From an uncultured Mediterraneibacter sp. (lineage in GTDB: Bacteria; Bacillota; Clostridia; Lachnospirales; Lachnospiraceae), in NCBI GenBank assembly GCA_944383695.1, contig CALWQP010000002.1:1-64000 (forward strand): a DNA stretch of 64,000 bases. Direction: 5' to 3'. Positions within the stretch are counted from its first letter, which is position 1. Every line of letters begins with the position of its first letter. The notes below the pieces were generated by a model that made no database searches, was not told the origin of the DNA, and saw nothing but the letters and a program-made list of their open reading frames with translations. Shown one piece after another: positions 9,142-18,144 of this stretch. A program made the translations under genes and the position numbers.

Positions 9142-9689
9142 GACAGATTTCCTGCGATGCCTGCCCTGATTTTTTTCACTGCCTGCTCTGATGATATCAC
9201 CCTGCCTTCAGTGATGCAGCTCCGCAGCACATCCAGGGCTGCCTCGTGCTCTCTTTTTCCGGAAGTGGAGCCACAGAGATCTTCTATGACCGTGCAGTCT
9301 ACCAGATCGTTATAACAGTCAAGAACACTGTGCAGCACACAGCAGCCTGTATTCACTCCGGCAAAATAGACTTTTTCGATTCCATGCTCCTGGATAAATG
9401 TCCTCATTTCATCATTCCAGCAGCTATACTTGTCTTTGTCAAACACCCTCGTCATAACAGGGCGGAGGGATGGGATGATTTCTGCTTCCTCAGTCCCTTT
9501 CATGCAGGATTTCCATCCTTCGAACACATAACAGGCCGTATGCTCATGATTGATATACCGGGTCCCGGCAGTGAGGACCTTATCCCGGACCTGCTCAAAG
9601 AAGTCCAGTATTTTCTTATCAAGCCCTTCCGTATGTTCGTTGACAAATCCATTCTGCATATCAATGATCAAAAACAATATCTTTTTCAT
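9138..9689 (-). CDS. Isochorismatase-family cysteine hydrolase
   Basis: This 183-residue protein is a compact single-domain member of the isochorismatase-like fold. The putative catalytic triad is Asp10 (IDMQNGF), Lys87 (in DKDKYSC) and Cys117 (GVNTGCCVLH). Members hydrolyse amide bonds such as nicotinamide or N-carbamoyl compounds; the substrate here cannot be read from sequence. The ATG at 9689 follows CAGGAGG. It lies 28 bases after the oligo-1,6-glucosidase gene on the same strand and may be the tail of the maltodextrin operon, though a link to glucans is not obvious. Confidence 0.85.
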   Translation of the reverse strand: MKKILFLIIDMQNGFVNEHTEGLDKKILDFFEQVRDKVLTAGTRYINHEHTACYVFEGWKSCMKGTEEAEIIPSLRPVMTRVFDKDKYSCWNDEMRTFIQEHGIEKVYFAGVNTGCCVLHSVLDCYNDLVDCTVIEDLCGSTSGKREHEAALDVLRSCITEGRVISSEQAVKKIRAGIAGNLS

Positions 9690-9717
9690 GTGATTCCTCC
9701 TGAAAGACAGACTTATC

Positions 9718-11391
9718 TTAGTATGCCCTGTTTCTTTTTATAATATCACAGATGTCATCACCACCCCGGCTTTTAAGAAGAAACGCAGCCTCATACGGCT
9801 TGAGCTCCTCTCCCATCTCTCCCGCGTAATTGTGGATCAGAATCTTTGCATCTTTCCACTCATCCGCCAGTGGATGCTTCACAGTTTTCCCGGAAAAGTT
9901 CGCGCATACAAGCATCTGGCTGTCTTTATCTGTCCGGGTATAAGCAAAGATCTCTTTATCCTCTGGCAGGAGGAGGCGGAACTCTCCGTCTGCAAAGACC
10001 GGGTATTCTTTTCGCAAATGCACCAGCTTCTTATAGAAATGATATACGGAATCGGGATTTTCCTTCTCTGCTTCTGCATTGATCTGCGTATAATTGGGAT
10101 TGACAGCAATCCATGGCGTACCCGTTGTAAACCCGGCATTCTTTTCCCCGCTCCACTGCATAGGCGTGCGGGCGTTGTCTCTGCTCTTGGCATAGATGGA
10201 CCGCATCACGTCCTCACGCTCATACCCTGCTTCCAGTCTCTCATAATACATATTGGTGGTCTCCACATCCCGGTAATCATTGATGTCAGAGAACTCCACA
10301 TTTGTCATGCCCAGTTCTTCTCCCTGATAGATGTAAGGGGTGCCCTGCATCCCATGGAGCACAGCTGCCAGCATCTTCGCAGATTCTGCACGGTATCTTC
10401 TGTCATCGCCCCAGCGGGACACGATGCGGGGCAGGTCATGATTGTCCCAGAACAGGCTGTTCCATCCGTTTTGGTACAGTTCCTTCTGCCATTTTGCAAG
10501 ACATGCTTTCAGCTTTACCAGAGAAAGCGGCGCGAGATCCCATTTTTCCTTTCCTTCCTGCTGATCCAGTCCGATGTGTTCGAACTGGAATACCATGGAG
10601 AATTCACTGCCGTCAGGATTGCTGTATTTCCTTGCAATCTCAGGCGTAGCTCCCCATGCTTCCCCCACAGTGATCAGATCTCCTTTCTGGAAGGTCTCGC
10701 GGCTCAACTCCCTGAGAAATTCATGAAGCCTGGGGCCGTTGTTTGTGATTCCCCGATCCGGCTCTTTGGCAATCTGGTCGATCACATCCAGGCGGAAACC
10801 ACCTGCTCCACGCTCCATCCACCAGAGAATCATATCATAGATTTCCTGCCGCACCTTCGGGTTCTCCCAGTTCAGGTCCGGCTGTTCCGGGGCAAATTGA
10901 TGAAAATAATACTGGTTTAGTTCCGGTACCCATTCCCACGCCGAGCCTCCAAAGACTGCCTTCATATCATTGGGGTATGATCCCTCTTCACCGTCCCGCC
11001 ATACATAATAGTCGTGATAAGGGTTGTCCCTGCTTTTTTTCGCCTCAAGAAACCAGCGGTGTTCGTCAGAAGTGTGGTTGAGCACCAGGTCCATAATGAT
11101 ACGGATATTCCGCTTCTTAGCTTCCGCGATCAATGCATCCATATCCTCCAGCGTCCCGAACATGGGATCAATATCCTGGTAATCGGAAATATCATACCCA
11201 TTGTCATTCTGCGGGGAACAGTACATAGGAGAAATCCACACCGCGTCGATCCCCAGGTCCTCCAGATGATCCAGCCTCTGGATAATACCGCGGATATCTC
11301 CAACCCCATCCCCATCCGAGTCCTGAAAGCTCTTCGGATAGATCTGATAAATGACCGCGTTTTTCCACCATTTTTCCTTTTTGTCTGTCAT
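9718..11391 (-). CDS. malL: Oligo-1,6-glucosidase / alpha-glucosidase (GH13)
   Basis: This cytoplasmic enzyme releases glucose from the non-reducing end of isomaltose, panose and short maltodextrins. The 557-residue protein opens with WWKNAVIYQIYPKSF, has the GH13 nucleophile in GGFRLDVID, the acid/base in TVGEAWG and the transition-state Asp in WDNHDLPR. QPDLN, the fifth conserved region that marks the oligo-1,6-glucosidase subfamily, is present. There is no signal peptide. The ATG at 11391 follows GAGGA. It is the fourth glucan enzyme of the cluster, 25 bases after the neopullulanase-like gene. Strict 1,6 versus 1,4 preference is not decided here. Confidence 0.92.
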   Translation of the reverse strand: MTDKKEKWWKNAVIYQIYPKSFQDSDGDGVGDIRGIIQRLDHLEDLGIDAVWISPMYCSPQNDNGYDISDYQDIDPMFGTLEDMDALIAEAKKRNIRIIMDLVLNHTSDEHRWFLEAKKSRDNPYHDYYVWRDGEEGSYPNDMKAVFGGSAWEWVPELNQYYFHQFAPEQPDLNWENPKVRQEIYDMILWWMERGAGGFRLDVIDQIAKEPDRGITNNGPRLHEFLRELSRETFQKGDLITVGEAWGATPEIARKYSNPDGSEFSMVFQFEHIGLDQQEGKEKWDLAPLSLVKLKACLAKWQKELYQNGWNSLFWDNHDLPRIVSRWGDDRRYRAESAKMLAAVLHGMQGTPYIYQGEELGMTNVEFSDINDYRDVETTNMYYERLEAGYEREDVMRSIYAKSRDNARTPMQWSGEKNAGFTTGTPWIAVNPNYTQINAEAEKENPDSVYHFYKKLVHLRKEYPVFADGEFRLLLPEDKEIFAYTRTDKDSQMLVCANFSGKTVKHPLADEWKDAKILIHNYAGEMGEELKPYEAAFLLKSRGGDDICDIIKRNRAY

Positions 11392-11416
11392 ATTTTATCC
11401 TCATTTCTCTCTGTTA

Positions 11417-13168
11417 TCATATCTTTCGGATCAGAGTCCCCTTTGGCTTCAGGACCCCGTCTGCGAAATTCCGCTCAAACAGGATCTCTCCTCCTGTCCC
11501 GGTCTGCACATCTTCATCCGAACAGTTCACCAGGACCTCCATCTTCCTGCCTGAGGAATCCAGCTTGATATATTCTATACACCGCCTGTTCCCATACGTG
11601 TTCGGGAAATGGAAATGCAGGCTCCGGCACGCCTCCTCTGACTTCCGCATATGGATCAGGGACTGCATCTGCCCGATCCGTTCCTGGTACTTTCCTGCCT
11701 CGATCTCGCCCCAGGGCATGCATCGGCGGCAGTCCGGGTCAAATCCGCCTTCCATGGCGATTTCCGTACCATAATAAATACAGGCGCTTCCCGGCAGGGT
11801 GAAGAGGACGGCAAGCTGCTGGTAAAAAATATCCAGGTCATGAAAACGGTTCATCAGCCGCTCTGTGTCATGAGAATCCAGCAGGTTAAAAAGTACATTG
11901 TTGTTCTGCTGCATATACATTGTATAACAGCGGTTCACCATGTATTCAAATTCATTTTTATCCACAGAGCTGTCCAGAAAATAATCATGAATGCCGCTCA
12001 TGAGCGGATAGTTCATGACAGAGTCATACTCATCACCTGCCAGCCACTGGCTCGCGTCATGCCAGATCTCGCCCAGGAGGTAGATGTCCGGATCAAGACT
12101 TTTTAAATGCTCCCTCATTTTTTTGAGGAACCGGTGGGACACCTCATTTCCCACGTCAAAACGGATACCGTCAATGTCATACTTCCTGATCCAGTCTTCA
12201 CATATCCCACTGAAATAGCGGATCACCTCTTCATTGTTTGTATTCAGCTTAGGCATCCTGTCTGAAAAAGCAAATGAATAAAATCTTCCGTCTCTCGTAT
12301 TTTCGTGCCTGCGGATATCGGACCAGTCCTGCACCATAAACCAGTCCGCATATTCTGAATCCTGCCCCTTTTCCTGCACGTCCAGCCAGGGCGCAAACTT
12401 CCTTCCGCAGTGATTGAACACAGCGTCCACCATCACCCGGATGCCCTTCTCATGCGCCTCGGACACAAGCCTCTTCATGGCAGCGTCATCACCAAAAGAA
12501 GGATCGATCTTCGTATAGTCTGTGGTGTCATATTTATGGTTCGTCTCTGCCTCCATGATGGGCGTGAGATAAATTCCTGTGATCCCAAGCTCCGCAAGAT
12601 AGGAAAGCTTGCTGCGGATTCCTTCCAGGTCTCCCCCATATTTTTCCTTATTTGTCACCGGGCCTGTCTGCCAGGGCAGGACGTCTGCCCCTTTCTTCCC
12701 GGGCTCCCCATTGCAGAAACGGTCCGGGAATATCTGGTACCATACCGTTTCATTGACCCAGGACGGGGTCTGGTTGACATCCACCGGATTCATCCACGGA
12801 ACGATAAAATACTGAAGCAGCCTCCCGGGCATATCCACCTGTTCCTTTGTAAGAAATCCGTCCTCAAAATAATACCATACCTCGCTGTCCGTGTGCAGTT
12901 CAAAATAATATTTGCATCTCTTATAAGGCGGCACAAGGGTGGTCGTCCACCAAATCTGATGGGGCAGCCTTTTCTTAAATACAATCTCCTTCCTCGTCCC
13001 GTTCCATCTCTCGCTGCCTCCAAGGATTCCCGCGTCAAAGGGGTCTCCGTGGATGATGAACACCTGTTTCACATCATATCCTGTCTTCAGGTTTATGACC
13101 AGCCGGTCCTCATCAAGTGCATAACTCATCTGTTCTGATGTCTTGTGGTATACTCCTCTAAATTCCAT
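11417..13168 (-). CDS. Neopullulanase/cyclomaltodextrinase-type glycosidase (GH13_20)
   Basis: The 583-residue protein has an N-terminal beta-domain of about 120 residues resembling CBM34, then a GH13 barrel starting at WYQIFPDRF. The nucleophile is in DGIRFDVGNE and the acid in LLGEIWHD. MPKLN, the fifth conserved region typical of the neopullulanase subfamily, is present. Such enzymes cut cyclodextrins, pullulan and maltodextrins inside the cell; no signal peptide is visible. The ATG at 13168 follows AAAGGAG. The spacing to both neighbours is 25-30 bases, which supports one transcript. Confidence 0.9.
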   Translation of the reverse strand: MEFRGVYHKTSEQMSYALDEDRLVINLKTGYDVKQVFIIHGDPFDAGILGGSERWNGTRKEIVFKKRLPHQIWWTTTLVPPYKRCKYYFELHTDSEVWYYFEDGFLTKEQVDMPGRLLQYFIVPWMNPVDVNQTPSWVNETVWYQIFPDRFCNGEPGKKGADVLPWQTGPVTNKEKYGGDLEGIRSKLSYLAELGITGIYLTPIMEAETNHKYDTTDYTKIDPSFGDDAAMKRLVSEAHEKGIRVMVDAVFNHCGRKFAPWLDVQEKGQDSEYADWFMVQDWSDIRRHENTRDGRFYSFAFSDRMPKLNTNNEEVIRYFSGICEDWIRKYDIDGIRFDVGNEVSHRFLKKMREHLKSLDPDIYLLGEIWHDASQWLAGDEYDSVMNYPLMSGIHDYFLDSSVDKNEFEYMVNRCYTMYMQQNNNVLFNLLDSHDTERLMNRFHDLDIFYQQLAVLFTLPGSACIYYGTEIAMEGGFDPDCRRCMPWGEIEAGKYQERIGQMQSLIHMRKSEEACRSLHFHFPNTYGNRRCIEYIKLDSSGRKMEVLVNCSDEDVQTGTGGEILFERNFADGVLKPKGTLIRKI

Positions 13169-13198
13169 GGATGCACTCCTTTCTCGTTTCTTCTGTCT

Positions 13199-15157
13199 TT
13201 ATACTTTCTCCAGCTTCTCGTACACTCTTAAGATCTCACCCACACTCCACGCCTGGGCGAAACAGCCTTTCGATGATACCGGGTTCTCCCCGTCATAGAT
13301 TTCCGGAAGCTGTCCGATGCAGCCTTCCCTCATCGCGCTCTCCATCACTTCAAGCTGCCCCCTTACATACGCTTTTGCATCCTCACTGCAGCCGTTTATT
13401 TTGAGATAAGCCAGATAATAAGCGCCCAGTGGATACGCCCACACCGTCCCCTGATGGTAGGCAAGATCCCTTTTCATGACTTCGCCTCCGTAATACGGCT
13501 GGAATTCCTGATCCTCCGGCTCCAGTGTTCGCAGCCCATAAGGTGTGTACAGCTTTTCAAAAACCGTATCCACCACTTGTCTTTCTCTTCCTTCATCCAG
13601 CATGGAGAAAGGCATGGACACCGCCCAGATCTGGTTGCACCGGATCTGTTCATCCGATTTTGTTCCTGAGACCAGATCTTTTAGGCAGTGCTTTCCTTCC
13701 ATCCAGAACATTTCTGTAAATGATCCCTTTACTTTCTCAGCGAGGACATCGTATCCTTCCCCTGTCCTCCCCAGCAGGCGGGCACACTCTCCCATGATCC
13801 TGAGGGCATTGTACCAGTATGCGTTGACTTCCACCGGCTTTCCGTGCCGGGGTGTGGGAAGGATATCCCCCACACGGACGTCCATCCAAGTCACCTGGTC
13901 CATTCCTCCGCCTGCTGTGAGCAATGCGTCCCCATCCATACGTATGCCGTATTCCGTCCCTGCCTTATAGTTCTCTATGATCCGCTCCATGACCGGGTAC
14001 ATTTCCCGTACGAATTCCACTTTACCTGAGGCCTCACAATACAGCCATACACAATTGATAAACAGCAGCGCCGCATCCACTGTGTTGTACATGGGCTCAT
14101 TTTTTCCTTCCGGAAACAGGTTCGGCATGAGCCCTTTTCGCTCATACGCGGCAAAAGTACGCAGGATAGACTCCGCCTCCTCATACCTCCGGGTAGATAT
14201 GCACACTCCCGGCAGGGCGATCATCGTATCCCTGCCCCAGTCTTCAAAAAACGGAAAACCTGCCAGTATTGTCCTGCCCCCGGTGGACTCCCTGTGGGCA
14301 ACGAACTGTTCCGCACTCTTGGAGAGAGTTCTTGCATTCTCATCCTGAAACCCGGCAAGATACTCCAGTCCCATCCGGTAAGTTTTTAATTCCTCTATGA
14401 TCTTTTCCGCCTTTTCACGCGGGTTTTCCCCGCAGTCCTGTGAAATACTGTACACCACCGAAAGCGCTGCATCACAGCCGCCATCCACGGTTACACTGAT
14501 CCGGTGACATGCCCTGGCGGATCCGGTCTCCCGCCTTCCGTCACATGCATCGTAGGAATAATAATATGTCTCCGTGATCTCTGGTATGTCTTCGACCTCT
14601 CCGTCTGTCTCCATTATCAGGCACAGCCCATTGCTCTCGATCCGGCTGCCCTTTCTGACAAACCGCTGATCCGCTTCCGGTTCCCTTCCCTTTGGTGTAA
14701 ACTGATAAAACGGCGTCACAGTAAACCGCACTCTATCCCGCGTACGGTTCGTGATCCTGTAACAGAGCGCCGCCGTATTCTCCCCATTCTTAAGCGCGGC
14801 CTCCTTGACGACCTCCACGCCGTTTACATGGAATCTCCAGACCGGAGTATCCTGATAAGAAAACCCGGAGAGACAGCGGTACCCCTCCTCCCTGCTGCCA
14901 TCGGCAAATTCCTGGGAAGAGAGCACATATTCCCTGCCGCCTGCCTCCAGCTTTTCTGCAAGACGGTGGACCATATTGTAACGGTTGTTCGGTGCTTTTG
15001 TGCACGCCATAAAAAATGCATGGTCATTCCTGGACACAGAACCTGTCATTGTCATGGATGAGAATCCCCCCAGTCCGTTGGTCATCAGATAACAGTTCTC
15101 CTGCCCCCTCTCATATGTCTTCCAGTCCTGTTTTCCGTACACCCATTTCCTGCTCAT
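13199..15157 (-). CDS. Amylo-alpha-1,6-glucosidase (glycogen debranching type)
   Basis: The 652-residue protein has an N-terminal beta-sandwich beginning with TNGLGGFSS and a C-terminal (alpha/alpha)6 barrel containing EDWGRDTMIALPG, MPNLFPEG and TWMDVRVGD. These mark the bacterial and archaeal debranching-enzyme family that removes alpha-1,6-linked glucose stubs. The start is the ATG at 15157, which overlaps the pulA stop as ATGA, so translation is probably coupled. GGAGG lies inside the end of pulA. A longer open frame upstream only overlaps pulA. Confidence 0.9.
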   Translation of the reverse strand: MSRKWVYGKQDWKTYERGQENCYLMTNGLGGFSSMTMTGSVSRNDHAFFMACTKAPNNRYNMVHRLAEKLEAGGREYVLSSQEFADGSREEGYRCLSGFSYQDTPVWRFHVNGVEVVKEAALKNGENTAALCYRITNRTRDRVRFTVTPFYQFTPKGREPEADQRFVRKGSRIESNGLCLIMETDGEVEDIPEITETYYYSYDACDGRRETGSARACHRISVTVDGGCDAALSVVYSISQDCGENPREKAEKIIEELKTYRMGLEYLAGFQDENARTLSKSAEQFVAHRESTGGRTILAGFPFFEDWGRDTMIALPGVCISTRRYEEAESILRTFAAYERKGLMPNLFPEGKNEPMYNTVDAALLFINCVWLYCEASGKVEFVREMYPVMERIIENYKAGTEYGIRMDGDALLTAGGGMDQVTWMDVRVGDILPTPRHGKPVEVNAYWYNALRIMGECARLLGRTGEGYDVLAEKVKGSFTEMFWMEGKHCLKDLVSGTKSDEQIRCNQIWAVSMPFSMLDEGRERQVVDTVFEKLYTPYGLRTLEPEDQEFQPYYGGEVMKRDLAYHQGTVWAYPLGAYYLAYLKINGCSEDAKAYVRGQLEVMESAMREGCIGQLPEIYDGENPVSSKGCFAQAWSVGEILRVYEKLEKV

Positions 15158-17154
15158 ATGGCTTTCTTCCTCCCAAGTACAAGGACACTCTGGGGTGCTG
15201 CCTTGATCTCTCCCACCGCCGGATGGTCCGATTCCCACAGTCTGCTGTCCTGTCCGTCGCAGAGAATCGTCCACCCGTCCTCGTCCAGAGAGACCGAATA
15301 TTCTGTCCTGCTGCTGTTATACACAATCTTCAGTGTCTTCCACCGGTTTTTCACGACCGCGCCACCCTGCATGTTTCCGCTGCGCTGTGCTTCCTTCTCT
15401 CTCTGCGGGTTTCCATTTTTCCTTATATGGTTATCTACAAGGAAACTGACAACTCCATTCTCTTTCTTCACTCCGTAGATACGCTCCGCTGCCTGTTCTG
15501 ATTTATCGCACAATCCGGGAAGTAGTCTGCGCAGGGCGATGAGTCCCCGGTAATATTCTACAAGCTCCCTGTTTTTCCACGCCCGCTCCCAGTCCAGACG
15601 GTTAAGGGCAATGGGGGCATTAAAACTGTCCTCCATCCCATCCTTTGTCCGCGCAAACTCTTCCCCTGACAGGAAGAAAAGAGTCCCCTGACAGGTCATA
15701 TACAGCGCTGCCGCCATACGGTTGAGCCGCATCCGCTCTTCCTCGTCCGCCTCCGGCAGTGTCGCCGCCAGCTTATCCCACAGGGTCTGGTTGTCGTGCG
15801 CAGATACATAGGTGATGATCTGGGAAGGCGCTTTCACCCCTGCTGTCCGCCAGGCACTCACTCCGCTGATAATATCATCCTCTTTATTCCCTGCTCCATT
15901 GATAAACCCCGGCTTTCTCACCTTCAGCGCCGAGCCCTTGACCGCGTCCCTTGTATCGTCACAGAACATCCCGATGTTCTCGTCCAGCAGACGGATATTC
16001 TTCTTCAATGCCGGGACTGCCTCACCTTCCATCGCGGTCTCTGACGCTGCCCACGGCTCGCCGAACACCATCTTCTCCCCTTTGCCGTAACGGCTGTCCA
16101 GTTCCTTTCTGATCCGGTTCATCAAATCCACATCCAGAAGTCCCATCAGATCAAACCGGAATCCGTCCACATGATACTCCTCTGCCCAGTAAAGGACTGA
16201 TTCCAAAATATATTTCCCGCACATTTCCCGCTCGCTCGCCACATCATTGCCGCAGGCTGAGCCATTGGATATCCTTCCGTCGTCAAACACGCGGTAGAAA
16301 TACCAGGGAGCCGTGCGCTGGAACCAGGAATCCAGGGAATAGGTATGGTTGTATACCACATCCATGATCACCCGGAACCCCCTGGCATGGAGAGCCTGGA
16401 TCATCTCCTTCATCTCGCGTATGCGCACCTCGCCCCTGGAAGCATCCGTGGCATACGACCCTTCCGGCACATTGTAGTTCACCGGGTCGTAGCCCCAGTT
16501 AAATTCCGTATCCTTGCCTGCTTCGTCCACAGAACCGTAATCATAGGCGGGCATGATCTGCACGTGCGTAATCCCTAAATCTTTCAGATATCCCAGCCCG
16601 GTCGGGTGTACCCCATCTCCATACAGCGTCGTGTCCCCGCAGGTAAACGCCTTATATTTCCCCCGGTATGCTTCCGGAAAACCGCCGGAAACATCCCAGG
16701 AAAACTCTTTCACATGAAGCTCATAGATGATCTGCTCCGGCCCTTTTTCCGGAGCACGGTCGTCTTTCCAGCCTTCCGGGTCTGTTCGCCTTAAGTCTGC
16801 CACCATACTCCGCCTGCCGTTAATCCCGCATGCCCGTGCATAAGGATCAGCGGAGCGCACGGTCTCCCCCTCTATCTGAAGAATAAAATCATAATAGACA
16901 CCGTGCAGGCACTCTCCTGTCTCCCAGCTCCAGACGCCCTTGTCTTCCTGCTTCATAGGGATGCTCTGATACATGCTGTCCCCGCTCCCCTCACGAAACA
17001 GATTCAGAGTGACTCTGTCAGCAGAAGGACTCCACAGCTTAAACGAAGTCCCGTCACTCGTACATATCACCCCAAGATCATCACCTTCATATATATAATT
17101 GTCCTTAAACTCCGGACTCGAATAATACCGTTTCCACTCTAATGCTGTCTTCAT
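15154..17154 (-). CDS. pulA: Type I pullulanase
   Basis: Hydrolyses alpha-1,6 branch points of pullulan, amylopectin or imported branched dextrins. The 666-residue protein has a CBM48-like N-terminal domain (FKLWSPSADRVTLNL), the type I signature NWGYDPVNYNVPEGSY, the nucleophile region DGFRFDLMGLLD, the acid in VFGEPWAA, and VSAHDNQTLWD. No signal peptide or wall anchor is present, so it acts in the cytoplasm after uptake. The ATG at 17154 follows GGAGAGG. It overlaps the debranching enzyme gene by four bases. Confidence 0.93.
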   Translation of the reverse strand: MKTALEWKRYYSSPEFKDNYIYEGDDLGVICTSDGTSFKLWSPSADRVTLNLFREGSGDSMYQSIPMKQEDKGVWSWETGECLHGVYYDFILQIEGETVRSADPYARACGINGRRSMVADLRRTDPEGWKDDRAPEKGPEQIIYELHVKEFSWDVSGGFPEAYRGKYKAFTCGDTTLYGDGVHPTGLGYLKDLGITHVQIMPAYDYGSVDEAGKDTEFNWGYDPVNYNVPEGSYATDASRGEVRIREMKEMIQALHARGFRVIMDVVYNHTYSLDSWFQRTAPWYFYRVFDDGRISNGSACGNDVASEREMCGKYILESVLYWAEEYHVDGFRFDLMGLLDVDLMNRIRKELDSRYGKGEKMVFGEPWAASETAMEGEAVPALKKNIRLLDENIGMFCDDTRDAVKGSALKVRKPGFINGAGNKEDDIISGVSAWRTAGVKAPSQIITYVSAHDNQTLWDKLAATLPEADEEERMRLNRMAAALYMTCQGTLFFLSGEEFARTKDGMEDSFNAPIALNRLDWERAWKNRELVEYYRGLIALRRLLPGLCDKSEQAAERIYGVKKENGVVSFLVDNHIRKNGNPQREKEAQRSGNMQGGAVVKNRWKTLKIVYNSSRTEYSVSLDEDGWTILCDGQDSRLWESDHPAVGEIKAAPQSVLVLGRKKAI

Positions 17155-17223
17155 ATAAACCGCCTCTCCATGTATTATTGATCTTCATTATCCGTGAACT
17201 AGTCGGAGCTCCTGAGCGCATTG

Positions 17224-17258
17224 GAACGGATGATACAGATGTTCCTGTTCATCCGTTC
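17224..17258 (-). other. Intercistronic hairpin after malG
   Basis: GAACGGATGA (17224-17233) and TCATCCGTTC (17249-17258) form a perfect 10-bp stem 12 bases after the malG stop. No T-run follows on the minus strand. It may stabilise the malEFG message or give partial termination, so that transporter genes are expressed more than the enzymes. Confidence 0.5.
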
Positions 17259-17269
17259 TCCCACGCCGT

Positions 17270-18142
17270 CTATCCCTTCACAGCTCCGGAAAGTCCGTCT
17301 ACATAGTACCTCTGCATATACAGGAACAGCGCCGCGATCGGAATCGAAATCAGCACCGCGCCTGCGGCAAAGCTCGTGTACCAGCTGTCAATGTACTCTT
17401 TCTCAAGCATCCTCCAGAGACCGATCGCAATGGTATACTGGTCTGCATTTGCCCGGCAGATAACTTTCGCAAAGATGAAATCAAGCCATGGGGACATGAA
17501 AGATGTCAGCACTGTATAAATAACGATCGGCTTGCTCAATGGCAGTGTGATCTTCGTAAAGATCTGCCATCTTGTGCATCCGTCCAGGATGGCGGCTTCA
17601 TCCACCGCAGCAGGGATCGTATCAAAGAACCCTTTGGCGATCTGGAAGGTCAATGCCGCACCTCCCGAATAGACAAGGATCAGAGCCAGCTTGATCAGGT
17701 TTCCTTCTGTCATCCCCAGCGCCTTCAGGATAAAGTACACTGCGATCATGGACATAAATCCCGGAAACAGACCGAGGATCATCGCCATATTCATGTACGG
17801 TTTTCTCATTTTAAAGCGCAGCCTTGACAGGCAGTAGGACACTGCCAGCACGTAAAACGTGGAAAGAATACAGGAACAGATGGCGATGAACAATGTATTC
17901 ATGAACATCTGCGGAAAATTCAGGATCGAAGTATCCGTAAACAGCTTCGCATAGTTATCCAGTGTAAATGACTGCGGGAAGAAAGTGGATACATAGGACC
18001 CTTTCTCCGCACGGAAACTGGTCAGGATCACCCAGATAATGGGGAACACCCAGATCACCGCGAGGATTCCCAGGATCACATGGACGATCGTATTATTGAT
18101 GAAACGCCTTTTCTTTGCAGAATGAATCTTATTACCAGCCAT
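17270..18142 (-). CDS. malG: Maltodextrin ABC transporter permease, MalG type
   Basis: This 290-residue inner-membrane permease has six predicted transmembrane segments. The EAA loop reads AAVDEAAILDGCTRWQIF, which docks the ATPase. The ATG at 18142 is preceded by GGAGG, which is itself part of the last malF codons, so the genes are tightly coupled. With MalE and MalF it forms the maltodextrin importer. No ATPase gene is present in the cluster, so a shared MsmX/MalK-type ATPase encoded elsewhere is inferred. Confidence 0.93.
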   Translation of the reverse strand: MAGNKIHSAKKRRFINNTIVHVILGILAVIWVFPIIWVILTSFRAEKGSYVSTFFPQSFTLDNYAKLFTDTSILNFPQMFMNTLFIAICSCILSTFYVLAVSYCLSRLRFKMRKPYMNMAMILGLFPGFMSMIAVYFILKALGMTEGNLIKLALILVYSGGAALTFQIAKGFFDTIPAAVDEAAILDGCTRWQIFTKITLPLSKPIVIYTVLTSFMSPWLDFIFAKVICRANADQYTIAIGLWRMLEKEYIDSWYTSFAAGAVLISIPIAALFLYMQRYYVDGLSGAVKG

Positions 18143-18144
18143 GC

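Noticed and set aside
9832..10920. A 362-codon open frame opposite the oligo-1,6-glucosidase gene
   Set aside because: Shadow of a conserved GH13 gene; the protein is rich in Cys and His in a way typical of antisense reading.
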